From NCBI GenBank assembly GCA_009774375.1, contig VSNO01000093.1, positions 1 through 18,048 on the forward strand: a DNA stretch of 18,048 bases, in the 5' to 3' direction. This document shows positions 6,934 to 15,165 of the stretch, one piece after another; positions within the stretch are counted from its first letter, which is position 1; each line of letters opens with the position of its first letter. The notes below the pieces were generated by a model. The model made no database searches, had not been told where the DNA came from, and saw only the letters and a list, made by a program, of their open reading frames with translations. The DNA comes from Lachnospiraceae bacterium. Its GTDB lineage: Bacteria; Bacillota; Clostridia; Lachnospirales; Lachnospiraceae. The position numbers and the translations under genes are program-made.

Positions 6934-8940
6934 ACTGATCATGAAAAATGTGGGAAAAATATCCGGGATTACCTGGTCTACTTTTTGACCCTTATGATCT
7001 CGGTGAGCGTTTTTTACGCATTTAATTCTATTTCAGACCAGATGGCTTTTTCAGAAATGGGCATGACAAAAACGCTTCTTTATGACCAGCTCGGCATCCT
7101 GCTTTCCACCCTGACGGTGCTGATCGCTGTTGTCCTTGCGTTTCTGATCATTTATGCGAATCAGTTTTTATTAAAGCGGAGGAAAAAAGAACTGGGTATC
7201 TATATGGTGCTTGGCATGAAAAAGGGACGTATTTCCCGGATATTCGCAGGGGAAACGCTGTGTGTCGGGATGCTTGCACTGGTGACAGGCTTATGCCTTG
7301 GCTTTGCGTTGTCGCAGGGAATCTCCCTGGTCGCCTTAAAGCTGTTTGCCATTGAGATTTCAAAGTTTCAGCTTGTCTTTTCCGTGGGGGCTTTCAGGAA
7401 GACTGCGTTCTGTTTTGCGGTTATTTTTCTGCTTGTCATGGCCTTTAATGTGCGGTCTGTTTCCAGTGTGCAGCTGATCGACCTTTTGACAGCCGGCAGA
7501 AAAAATGAAACGTCACAGGGCCGGGGCCGCTTTTTGCCCGTACTGCTGTTCTTTGTCTCTTTGGCGTGTATTCTGTCTGCCGGGGCGATGTTCTACAAAA
7601 ATGGTATACTGCCCTCACGGGAGAACCGATCTTTTCAGACGGCTGGAATCCTGCTTGTAACAGGGACATTCCTCTTTTTCTATTCCCTGTCTACCGTGCT
7701 TGTCCGGATACTCCGGGCAAACAACAGCCTTTATCTTAAGGGGCTGAACACATTCCTTGTCCGTCAGGTTGGCAGTAAGATCCGCACGAATTATTTTATT
7801 ATGACGATTGTCTGCGGACTGCTCACAGTAACGATCTGTGCGGTATCGGTTGGCGTAAGTACCGCGCTTGCAATGAATGAGCTGTCAAGATCTGCCACGC
7901 CCTATGACCTGAATGTGCTGTCAGATGTGAGTGTGGACGGGGATGGCAGCATATTGGAATATCTTGTATCCAGAGATGCCGATCTATCAGTGTTTGCGGA
8001 AAATATGGAGCAGATCAGCATTTATGAGGCAGATTTTACTTACGGCAGCCTGTTTGCAGGCCAGAATGTTAAGCTGTGGCCCATTGACGAAGGGATTTTA
8101 GACAGCGGTGTATCCGTGCTGGGTGTCTCGGATTTTAACCGTGCTCTGGCAATGCAGGGGAAAGAGCCTGTCACGCTGGCAGAAGATCAGTATCTGCTGA
8201 ACTGTAATTACAAGAGGACTTTTCAGTATGTGGAAAAAGCACTGGAAAACCATGCAGATTTCGTGCTGGCAGGAATTCCTCTGCAAAGGGCATCTGATAC
8301 GGTTTTAGAGGAGACCTGGTTTATGACTTCTGTCGGGAACAATGACCGGGGAACACTGGTTGTTCCGGATGCGGCTGCCCGCAGCCTTACGAAAGAGGCC
8401 AATGTACTTCTGGTACAATACCGGCCAGATGCTGATTCGGATGCGGTTTTACAGAAAATGATCCCGATTGGGCTGGATGATACCTGCGGTTACCGTTATG
8501 CGGAAAAGAACATGATGTACGATATGTTCTATGGGTTAAATGCACTGGTTTCATTCCTCTGCTGCTATATCGGCCTGATATTTCTGCTGATCTGCGCCGC
8601 ATTGCTGGCTTTGAAACAGCTTACGGAGACAACGGATAACATTTACCGCTATGGACTACTCCAGAAGCTGGGGGCAGGAAAGAAACAGGTTAACCGTACC
8701 CTGTTATTCCAGACAGCTATTTTCTTTGCGGCCCCGCTTGCTGTTGCCAGTATTTATTCTGCTGTCCTGATGGGGAAAGCAATGGAGATTGTAGAGGAAT
8801 TTATGAATATCCATATTTCAACCAATATGGTTTTCACAGTTGTGATATTCCTTATGGTGTATGGAAGCTATTTTATCGCCACCTATCTGTCCTGCAAACG
8901 GATGGTAACAGAACATCAAAATAAACGAATGGAGGAGTAA
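6920..8940 (+). CDS. bceB: BceB-type ABC transporter permease with an apparent -1 frameshift near its N-terminus
   Basis: The main open frame starts only at a TTG at 6985 and lacks the family's first residues. The ATG at 6920 has an excellent GGGAGGTG site and overlaps the ATPase gene. It encodes MTSCKLIMKNVGK, then leaves frame and stops at 6986-6988. Shifting -1 at the run GGGAAAAA (6952-6959) restores NIRDYLVYFL, continuous with the family-type N-terminus. The corrected product is about 673 residues, normal for BceB. It has the ten-segment FtsX-type architecture: four segments in the first half with KKELGIYMVLGMKKGRIS, two more near 7540-7700, one at about 7790-7870, a large extracytoplasmic sensor domain (about 7880-8530) before the eighth segment, and the last three segments. 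Either the gene is broken, a base is missing from the sequence, or ribosomes shift frame here. Confidence 0.85.
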
Positions 8941-8945
8941 AGGAT

Positions 8946-9166
8946 ATGCCGGAAAACATTATGACAAACCGGAATACCAGCAGATGGTGAGCCTGCTCTG
9001 CAGAGCGCAGGAGAAATGGGATAGCACAGTTATCGATCTGTATACAGATAAGGAATTTAATGCTGTTTCAGAAAAACAGAGAGCGCTGTACTGGTTATAT
9101 CCTCTTTTCAGCCTCCAGGTTGATGCCAGGAATCTAACAAAGATTCTCTGGAATTATTTGGTATAA
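8946..9166 (+). pseudogene. Small unrecognised reading frame after bceB, with an apparent frameshift
   Basis: An ATG at 8946 with GGAGGAGTAAAGG upstream (the GGAGGAG overlaps the end of bceB) begins a frame that soon hits TGA at 8988-8990. The neighbouring frame (-1) is open to 9166 and encodes a protein-like sequence, HYDKPEYQQMVSLL and then EKQRALYWLYPLFSL. One more A in GGAAAAC (8951-8957) would join them as MPEKHYDKPEY. The joined product would be about 73 residues, without signal peptide or membrane segment. I do not recognise it. Its last residues (about 9120-9166) look less natural and may mark where the gene was cut off at the border with the sugar operon. Confidence 0.4.
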
Positions 9167-9293
9167 CGGGCATATCGTCAGGACATAGGGCACTCCTAAA
9201 AATATGCCAATTGAGATATAACATTCGGACATTTATGGAAACGGGAAAATATGTTATGCTTAAACTAAAGCTAATATTCAGGAGTTTTAAACG
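9167..9293. promoter_or_regulatory. Intergenic region before the YesM kinase: promoter candidates and an inverted repeat
   Basis: GGCATAT (9169-9175) and ATATGCC (9202-9208) form a 7-bp inverted repeat without a U-tract. Further on, CGGACA (9226-9231) and TATGTT (9250-9255) are spaced by 18 bases and each match 4 of 6 consensus bases. TATGCT (9255-9260) is an alternative -10. Either would give a leader of about 30 bases before the ATG at 9294, whose ribosome binding site is AGGAG (9280-9284). A promoter is expected here because the operon begins after it; the exact boxes are uncertain. Confidence 0.35.
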
Positions 9294-11033
9294 ATGAAGG
9301 GCAGGAAAACATTTCGCGCGCTGAGCATTCATAAGCAGGCGAGGAGGATTGCGCTGGTCGTTCTGGCGCTGTTCGTCGTCATGTGCGGACTGATCAGCGT
9401 GCTGATCAAACAGCTGGTCTACCGGAACGAGGAGGAGCATATGCAGGTCACCTCGCTGCGCCTGTATGACCAGATCAGCCTCAACTATGAAAAGATAGAG
9501 AATTTTTGCGTCAATATCGGTGAAAATGAGGAGGTTAGAGCCTTGATGGGGAGTGATTACCCGCAGATGGCGGAGGTCATCAGCGGCGCGACAGAGTGTC
9601 TGACCAGACACCAGATCCTGGAGCCCATGATCGAGGATATCTCGCTCGTCAATGACAGGATCCATTATTCCAACGTGTACAGGGCTGAGGAATTGGACAG
9701 GATGCGGGAGAGCGTGAACGGCGTTCCTTTTGCGTGGCTTGGTTTTCGCAGTCACGGGTTTCTGGCAGACGAACAGAAACCGGATCTGATGGTGTATGCC
9801 GGCGACATGATCGTGGATGCGGAAAATATTGGCACGGTCGTTCTGTCCATAGATGCTTCCGACTTTTTTGCCGGAAATGACGGCGAGTCCAACCAGATGT
9901 ACATGCTCGTAGATGCGGAGAAAATTTTGTATACGTTCGGACAGCCGGAAACGTATGCAAAGGAAGTCTATCAGCTGTGGGGCGAGAACGGGAGGGCGCA
10001 GCTGCTCCGGACAGGGGATTACAGCATACACAGTTGTTATTTTGAGGAGATGGACTGTTATCTGCTCAGCGTGCTGGATATACAGGGTGCAGGGAAGGGC
10101 ACGGAGTATATCCGGCTGCTGGTCTGGGGGTGCATTCTGCTGTCAGCGGTGTTCTGCGTTCTGTTTTTCCTGCTGCTGACGACAGGGATCGTCAGACCGC
10201 TCCGCCAGTTTCATGAGACGATCCTGCAGATCAGGCAGTCGAACCAGAGGGATCTAAAGACGGATCTGTATCTGGAAGGGTGCGCCGAGATCACGGAGCT
10301 GGGATCGGAATTTACAGGAATGTTAAAGGACATCGAGAAGCTGCACCGCAGGATATTCCAGTCGGCAGTCGATCTCTATGAGCTGAAAGTGCAGAAACAG
10401 GAGGCGGAGCTGGCGTATCTGCGAAGCCAGGTCGATCCCCATTTTTTGTACAATACACTGGAAGTGGTGCGCAAGATGGCGCTGGAGAAGCAGGCGCCGG
10501 AGATCGCCCAGATGGCGGTGGATATGGGAAATATATTCCGCTATAGCGCCAAAGGGGAGGACGAGGTGACACTGGAGGAGGAGATCGCGATCGTCAAGTC
10601 GTATATCCGGATACAGCAGATGCGGTTTGCGGGAAAAATCGAGGTGTATTATTTCGTCCCGGAGGAAGTGCTGCAGCTGAAAGTGATGAAGATGCTGCTG
10701 CAGCCCATTGTGGAAAATGCTGTATTTCATGGTTTGGAGCCTAAGCGTAAAAGCGGCAGTCTGTTCATCGGTTCGCGTCTGGAGGGTGAGACACTGATAC
10801 TGACAGTGAAGGATGACGGGATCGGTATCGCAAAAGAGCGCCTGGCAGAGCTGCAAAGACAGCTTGAGGAGGAAAATGCAGATACCAGCGAGCATGTCGG
10901 GATCCTGAATACCAATGCGAGGATTCGGCTGTATTATGGAAAGGAATATGGAATTACCATAGAGAGCTGTCCGGAAGACGGCACGACGGTCATACTGCGG
11001 CTTCCGGCTTTAACAGTTCCGAAGGGGTTGTGA
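9294..11033 (+). CDS. yesM: Sensor histidine kinase, YesM family (sugar-sensing type)
   Basis: A 579-residue membrane kinase. A first membrane segment lies at about residues 18-38, an extracytoplasmic sensor domain of about 235 residues follows, and a second segment spans about 275-299. A HAMP-like linker begins at GIVRPLRQFHETI (about 301). The His_kinase domain has the family motif QVDPHFLYNTLE with the phosphoacceptor His at about 383. The HATPase domain has QPIVENAVFHGL (about 470) and DDGIGIAKERL (about 507). The start has AGGAG ten bases upstream. The partner regulator begins 28 bp after the stop. YesM kinases commonly control uptake of plant or host polysaccharide breakdown products together with an AraC-type regulator; the ligand here is unknown. 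The symbol is used as a family name. Confidence 0.92.
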   Translation: MKGRKTFRALSIHKQARRIALVVLALFVVMCGLISVLIKQLVYRNEEEHMQVTSLRLYDQISLNYEKIENFCVNIGENEEVRALMGSDYPQMAEVISGATECLTRHQILEPMIEDISLVNDRIHYSNVYRAEELDRMRESVNGVPFAWLGFRSHGFLADEQKPDLMVYAGDMIVDAENIGTVVLSIDASDFFAGNDGESNQMYMLVDAEKILYTFGQPETYAKEVYQLWGENGRAQLLRTGDYSIHSCYFEEMDCYLLSVLDIQGAGKGTEYIRLLVWGCILLSAVFCVLFFLLLTTGIVRPLRQFHETILQIRQSNQRDLKTDLYLEGCAEITELGSEFTGMLKDIEKLHRRIFQSAVDLYELKVQKQEAELAYLRSQVDPHFLYNTLEVVRKMALEKQAPEIAQMAVDMGNIFRYSAKGEDEVTLEEEIAIVKSYIRIQQMRFAGKIEVYYFVPEEVLQLKVMKMLLQPIVENAVFHGLEPKRKSGSLFIGSRLEGETLILTVKDDGIGIAKERLAELQRQLEEENADTSEHVGILNTNARIRLYYGKEYGITIESCPEDGTTVILRLPALTVPKGL

Positions 11034-11061
11034 GTTCAGGTGATCGTGGGAGGGATCGGTT

Positions 11062-12444
11062 ATGTTTCGGGTATTGATCGCAGATGATGAAAATTCGGTG
11101 GTGCAGTCGCTGGTCTGCTCCATTCCGTGGGAGGAGCTGGGGCTTGAAGTGGTGAGGACGGCATCGGACGGTGCGGCTGTGCTGGAATATGTGGAGAAGG
11201 AGGAGGTCGATATTGCCATTCTGGATATCCGCATGCCGGGCGTAAACGGACTGGAGCTCTGCAGCGAGATGAGAAAGAAGAACGAGCGCATACAGCTGAT
11301 CATAGCAAGCGGTTATGCCGAGTTTGCATACGCGGAAAAGGCGATCCAGTACGGTGTGATCGGTTACTGCCTGAAGCCGCTGGATCATGCGCAGGTGGCG
11401 CGTTTTCTGCGCAAGGCGGTGCACAACCTGCGAAGAGCCAGGCATATGCCGGACCGGGAGGACCTGATGGAGGTCCTGGAAAGGCGCACGGAGCATGAGA
11501 TCAGGGAATGCCTGGCGCGGTTTGGTTTTTATCAGGAAAAATATTTTGTAGCGGTATCCAGCGGGGAGCGGAAGCTGGATGCGCTGGAGGCAGGCGGCGT
11601 CTCCATCCGTCTCGGGCGGGGACAGTGGGGGTACATCATGAGGACGAACCGCATCGGGCAGTTAGGGGATGCGATCTATGACCAGCCTGACTGGTCGGGG
11701 ATCGGATACATACAGCAGGCATTGTCGGGGGAACTGATCTACGAGGCGTTTGAGGAGTGCATCGCGCGCGCGTTTCAATACTTTGTCGATGGGGAGAACA
11801 AGGTCTGCGACCGTCTTGATGAGTGGCGGGCAAACCGGTGGCTGGACGGTATCCAGAAGAAGGTTGCAGCCGGTCAGTGGGACAGCCTTAAGAGTATGCT
11901 GGAAGAGACCGGGCAGAAGGGCAGGGAAGACTTCACAGTGCGCAGCGCCCTGAGACTCTGCAACATGATCTTTGCGCATTCCCTTTTCCAGAATGAGGAG
12001 AATGATTATTATATCTACAGTATCGAACAGCTTGTGGACACGTATGGGGATTTTATGGAAATGTTGAGGCAGCTGCAGCGCTTTTTGGAGGAGAATGCGG
12101 CTGTGACGGAAAATGAGCAGAATTTTACCAACGCGACTTTTCTGAAACTGGTGCGCTATATCAATGAAAATTACCGCAATGAGATCTCACTGACAGGGGC
12201 GGAGCAGGTGATGAACATGAATTCCAACTACATCAGCCAGCTCTTTAAGAAGGAGACCGGGATCACGTTTGTGCACTATATCACGCAAAAACGGATCGAG
12301 GATGCGAAGGAGCTGCTGACTTCGACGAAAAAGCCATTGACGGATATCGCGCTGGAGGTTGGTTTTAACGATACGTTTCATTTTATCAAGACCTTTAAGA
12401 GATATGTCGGGATGACGCCTGGACAATACCGGGCAAACAATTGA
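11062..12444 (+). CDS. yesN: Response regulator with AraC-type DNA-binding domain, YesN family
   Basis: A 460-residue regulator paired with the YesM-type kinase. The receiver domain (about 1-120) begins FRVLIADDENSVV with the acidic pair D8-D9, has the phosphoacceptor Asp at about 55 in AILDIRMPG, and the conserved Lys in CLKPLDH (about 108). A poorly conserved middle region (about 130-350) follows. The C-terminus has two helix-turn-helix motifs of the AraC family (about 358-460), with MNSNYISQLFKKETG and the signature DIALEVGFND plus FIKTFKRYVGMTPGQYR. A GGGAGGG ribosome binding site precedes the start. It probably activates the transport operon downstream; no operator could be defined. Confidence 0.93.
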   Translation: MFRVLIADDENSVVQSLVCSIPWEELGLEVVRTASDGAAVLEYVEKEEVDIAILDIRMPGVNGLELCSEMRKKNERIQLIIASGYAEFAYAEKAIQYGVIGYCLKPLDHAQVARFLRKAVHNLRRARHMPDREDLMEVLERRTEHEIRECLARFGFYQEKYFVAVSSGERKLDALEAGGVSIRLGRGQWGYIMRTNRIGQLGDAIYDQPDWSGIGYIQQALSGELIYEAFEECIARAFQYFVDGENKVCDRLDEWRANRWLDGIQKKVAAGQWDSLKSMLEETGQKGREDFTVRSALRLCNMIFAHSLFQNEENDYYIYSIEQLVDTYGDFMEMLRQLQRFLEENAAVTENEQNFTNATFLKLVRYINENYRNEISLTGAEQVMNMNSNYISQLFKKETGITFVHYITQKRIEDAKELLTSTKKPLTDIALEVGFNDTFHFIKTFKRYVGMTPGQYRANN

Positions 12445-12474
12445 CAAAGGACAGCGTCGAAAGGAATACATCAG

Positions 12475-14112
12475 ATGAAGAGATGCATAAAAAGATGGAT
12501 ATCAGTTGTCTGCATCACTGCCCTGGCCGGATTGGCAGGGTGCGCACAGGACGGAAGTGCAGAGCCGCAGGATACCGGGGACAGAATGAAGATCACTGTC
12601 GCATTCTGGAATGAGGAGGAGGCGCTGGCAGGAGATGCAGTGCTGGAGGCGGTCGAGGAGCGTTTCGGCGTGGTGTTCGAGCCGGTCAATATGACATGGA
12701 ATGACTATTACCAGAAAGTGGAGCGCTGGGCGGCGACGGACAGTCTGCCCGATCTGTTTATAGGCGATTTCAGAAATTCCGGATGGTATGCGCAGTGGAT
12801 ACAGAAGGGACTGCTGTGCGCGGTACCGGAGGATCTGTCAGATTATCCGCATCTGGAGCAGTATATGGAGGAGCTGCAGCTGACACAGGTTCCGCTTGTG
12901 GACGGCAGGATGTACTGTATACCGAGGCAGACATATCCTTCCCAGGAATGGACGAGCATTGACCGCATTGTAGCCTATCGGTGGGATCTGGCACAGAAGG
13001 CGGGGATCACGAAGGAACCGGAGAACTGGGAGGAGTTTCAGGAGATGATACTGGCGATCATCGCGGCAGATCCCGAAAATACCGGGATACAGGGAATGTC
13101 AGTTGGAAACTCGGGACTCATCACGGGGGTGCTGCTTCCGTATGCCTCGTCGATCGCAGTGGGCAGCGGAACGGATTTTTACTGGAAAAAGGATATGGAT
13201 GGACGCTATAAGCCGGCCTATTTTGTGGATGATCTCACCAGCGCATTTCAGCTTGGCAGGGATATGTATACCTCGGGCGTGATCGTGAAAGATCTGCTGC
13301 TGGAGACCACCAACACGGCACGCGAAAAGTTTTTGCGGGGAGAGTGTGCGGCGATCGTCTATTCGGGAGGCTTTGGCAGCGCCTATGAGAGAGTGGGGGA
13401 ATACTGGGAGAGATTTCATGATGATCCGTTCAGCGAGGATGTGAAGGTGCTGAAACTGATGCCGGATGTGCACGGGGAGAAAACGTATCCCATATGGGGT
13501 TACGCGTGGAGCGAGTCCTATATCAGCGCAAAGGCCGGAAAGGAAAAGCAGGACAGGATCCTGCAGATCTTTGATTATCTTCTGAGTGATGAGGGTGCTT
13601 TTTTTGCAGCGTATGGACCCGAAGGGGATCTGTATGAAGTTGTGGACGACAGGGTGGTGCTGCATGATGCTGATGTGGCTGTTGCGGCAAAGTATCCTTC
13701 CTGTGCGCTGCTGTCCATTCTGGTGCGCTGGGACCCGAGTCTTTATGATGATCGTTTTCCGTCACTTGTTCCGGAGTCGTATGTCAGGGTAAACCAGGAA
13801 TTGGTGGAGGAAGCCAGACATGTGGAGATACCGGAGTATGAACCAGAGTGTTATCATATCATGAAGGAGGAGCAGATCGATTTTTCCATTCATTTAAATG
13901 ATGATTTCCTGCGGATCATAACGGGCGATGAGCCTGTGGAGGAGATCTGGGAGGAGATCAGGAGCGAGTATGAAGCGGAAGGTCTGCAGGAGATGATCGA
14001 TATCGTGAATGACAGAATGCGGCAGGGGGGATCTTTCACGATAAGTATTGCAGTATGTACAGAGGGCAATCGTCAGACGGTTGCTCTTTTTTCATTTTTT
14101 CTAATAAAATGA
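12475..14112 (+). CDS. Extracellular solute-binding lipoprotein linked to the YesM/YesN pair
   Basis: A binding protein of the LplA/YtcQ class (ABC sugar uptake, family 1) anchored to the outer face of the membrane. The signal peptide ends in a lipobox LAGC with Cys 23. The mature part contains MKITVAFWNEEEA near the start, LPDLFIGDF (about 93) and PENWEEF (about 182), as in oligosaccharide-binding proteins. The ATG at 12475 has AAAGGA upstream and lies 31 bp after the regulator gene, so it is probably co-transcribed with the kinase and regulator. The last 30 or so codons look unnatural: the frame runs through a terminator hairpin to 14112. One G fewer in the G6 run at 14025-14030 would end the protein as RMRQGDLSR at 14044, before the hairpin. 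The true end is therefore probably about 14044. Confidence 0.88.
   Translation: MKRCIKRWISVVCITALAGLAGCAQDGSAEPQDTGDRMKITVAFWNEEEALAGDAVLEAVEERFGVVFEPVNMTWNDYYQKVERWAATDSLPDLFIGDFRNSGWYAQWIQKGLLCAVPEDLSDYPHLEQYMEELQLTQVPLVDGRMYCIPRQTYPSQEWTSIDRIVAYRWDLAQKAGITKEPENWEEFQEMILAIIAADPENTGIQGMSVGNSGLITGVLLPYASSIAVGSGTDFYWKKDMDGRYKPAYFVDDLTSAFQLGRDMYTSGVIVKDLLLETTNTAREKFLRGECAAIVYSGGFGSAYERVGEYWERFHDDPFSEDVKVLKLMPDVHGEKTYPIWGYAWSESYISAKAGKEKQDRILQIFDYLLSDEGAFFAAYGPEGDLYEVVDDRVVLHDADVAVAAKYPSCALLSILVRWDPSLYDDRFPSLVPESYVRVNQELVEEARHVEIPEYEPECYHIMKEEQIDFSIHLNDDFLRIITGDEPVEEIWEEIRSEYEAEGLQEMIDIVNDRMRQGGSFTISIAVCTEGNRQTVALFSFFLIK
14061..14092 (+). terminator. Rho-independent terminator after the first binding-protein gene
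   Basis: AGAG (14061-14064) pairs with CTCT, and CAATCG (14067-14072) pairs with CGGTTG including one T-G pair, leaving a two-G bulge. The loop is TCAGA. The 3' arm leads directly into TTTTTT (14087-14092), and a further T-run follows. It separates the kinase-regulator-binding protein unit from the transport unit that starts at 14235. Confidence 0.65.
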
Positions 14113-14234
14113 CAAGTACAGTTTTTTGTATGTGTATATCTGACATAAAACATAGATATTTGCCCCATAGGATTTGTGGAAGTTTTTCTTTATACTGTTT
14201 TTATACACTTTATGTAGTAAATGGAGGGATGCAA
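14113..14234 (+). promoter_or_regulatory. AT-rich spacer that should carry the transport operon promoter
   Basis: The region is AT-rich and lies between a terminator and a new operon, so a promoter is expected. TATACT (14191-14196) and TATACA (14202-14207) are plausible -10 elements, but neither has a recognisable -35 at normal spacing. That would fit a promoter needing an activator such as the YesN-type regulator. No clear repeat that could be its operator was found. GGAGGG (14223-14228) is the ribosome binding site of the next gene. Confidence 0.3.
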
Positions 14235-15152
14235 ATGGGAAAGAAAATGAAAAAAGGATGGAAGCAGGAAGCCGCCCACAACTGGCCGCTGTATGTGATG
14301 ATACTGCCCAGCTTCGTGCTGGCGGTCATCTTCTGTTATGTTCCGATGGGCGGCCTGGTCATGGCGTTTCAGGACTATAAGCCGTGGCTCGGCATCAGTG
14401 GCTCGCAGTTTGTCGGGATGGATCAGTTCAAACAGATCTTTATGTTCAGGGAGTCCTATCAGGCGATCATCAATACGTTGGTCATCGCGGTGGCAAAGAT
14501 CATATTCGGTCTGATCGTGCCGATCGTGATGGCGCTTTTATTAAACGAGGTGCGCAACGCCGGGCTGAAAAAGGGGATCCAGACGCTGGTATATCTGCCG
14601 CACTTCCTCTCGTGGATCACAGTTGCCGGCATGCTGCGCGATATCCTCGGTCTGGATGGTATCGTGAACGCCTTTCTGCAGAAGCTGGGTGTGGAACCGA
14701 TCTTCTTCATGGGGGAGGCAGGCATGTTCCGGCAGATCGTCGTACTGTCGGATCTGTGGAAGGGATTTGGCTTCGGAATGATCGTGTATCTGGCTGCGAT
14801 ATCGAACATCGACCAGAGTCTGTACGAGGCGGCGGAGATGGATGGCGCCAACCGCTGGCAGCAGACGATGCACATCACGATCCCGGGCATCATGCCGATG
14901 ATCATCGTCATGGCGACACTCAGTCTCGGAAATGTGCTGAACGCCGGGTTCGACCAGATCTTTAACCTGTACTCACCGCTGACATATAGCACGGGTGACA
15001 TCATTGATACATATGTGTACAGGCAGTCGCTTGTCAATGGGCAGTACAGCTTTGGTACTGCAGTCGGTCTGTTCAAGTCAGGAGTCGGACTGCTGCTGAC
15101 GGCGGTCGCATACAGGCTGGCGTACAAGTTTGCCGGGTACAGGATTTTTTAG
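14235..15152 (+). CDS. lplB: Sugar ABC transporter permease, LplB family
   Basis: A 305-residue inner-membrane permease, one half of the channel for oligosaccharide uptake. It has about six membrane segments, beginning with LYVMILPSFVLAVIFCYVPM, and the cytoplasmic ATPase-docking EAA motif as EAAEMDGANRWQQTM followed by ITIPGIMP (about residues 197-220). The size matches LplB. The open frame extends upstream to 14055, but that extension crosses a terminator and promoter region. The ATG at 14235 has GGAGGG six bases upstream and the in-frame ATG at 14229 is too close to that site. The partner permease follows 13 bp downstream. No ATPase gene is in the operon, as usual for this class, where a shared MsmX/MsmK-like ATPase encoded elsewhere is used. 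Confidence 0.93.
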   Translation: MGKKMKKGWKQEAAHNWPLYVMILPSFVLAVIFCYVPMGGLVMAFQDYKPWLGISGSQFVGMDQFKQIFMFRESYQAIINTLVIAVAKIIFGLIVPIVMALLLNEVRNAGLKKGIQTLVYLPHFLSWITVAGMLRDILGLDGIVNAFLQKLGVEPIFFMGEAGMFRQIVVLSDLWKGFGFGMIVYLAAISNIDQSLYEAAEMDGANRWQQTMHITIPGIMPMIIVMATLSLGNVLNAGFDQIFNLYSPLTYSTGDIIDTYVYRQSLVNGQYSFGTAVGLFKSGVGLLLTAVAYRLAYKFAGYRIF

Positions 15153-15165
15153 GGGGTGACAGAGG

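Noticed and set aside
1..9166. Lantibiotic biosynthesis cluster
   Set aside because: Bce-like transporters can accompany such clusters, but no lanthionine synthetase, precursor peptide or processing protease is present.
9108..10031. Long antisense frame of 307 codons opposite yesM
   Set aside because: It lies opposite a kinase gene with clear domains, has no ribosome binding site, and its translation has no recognisable domain; it is a by-product of codon bias.
14055..14234. Upstream start for lplB at 14055
   Set aside because: The extension would cross a terminator and an AT-rich promoter region; the ATG at 14235 has a proper ribosome binding site and gives the family length.
14384..14965. 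Alternative + strand frame of 193 codons inside lplB
   Set aside because: It overlaps a permease with the EAA motif, and its translation is charged and low in complexity, typical of an out-of-frame shadow.
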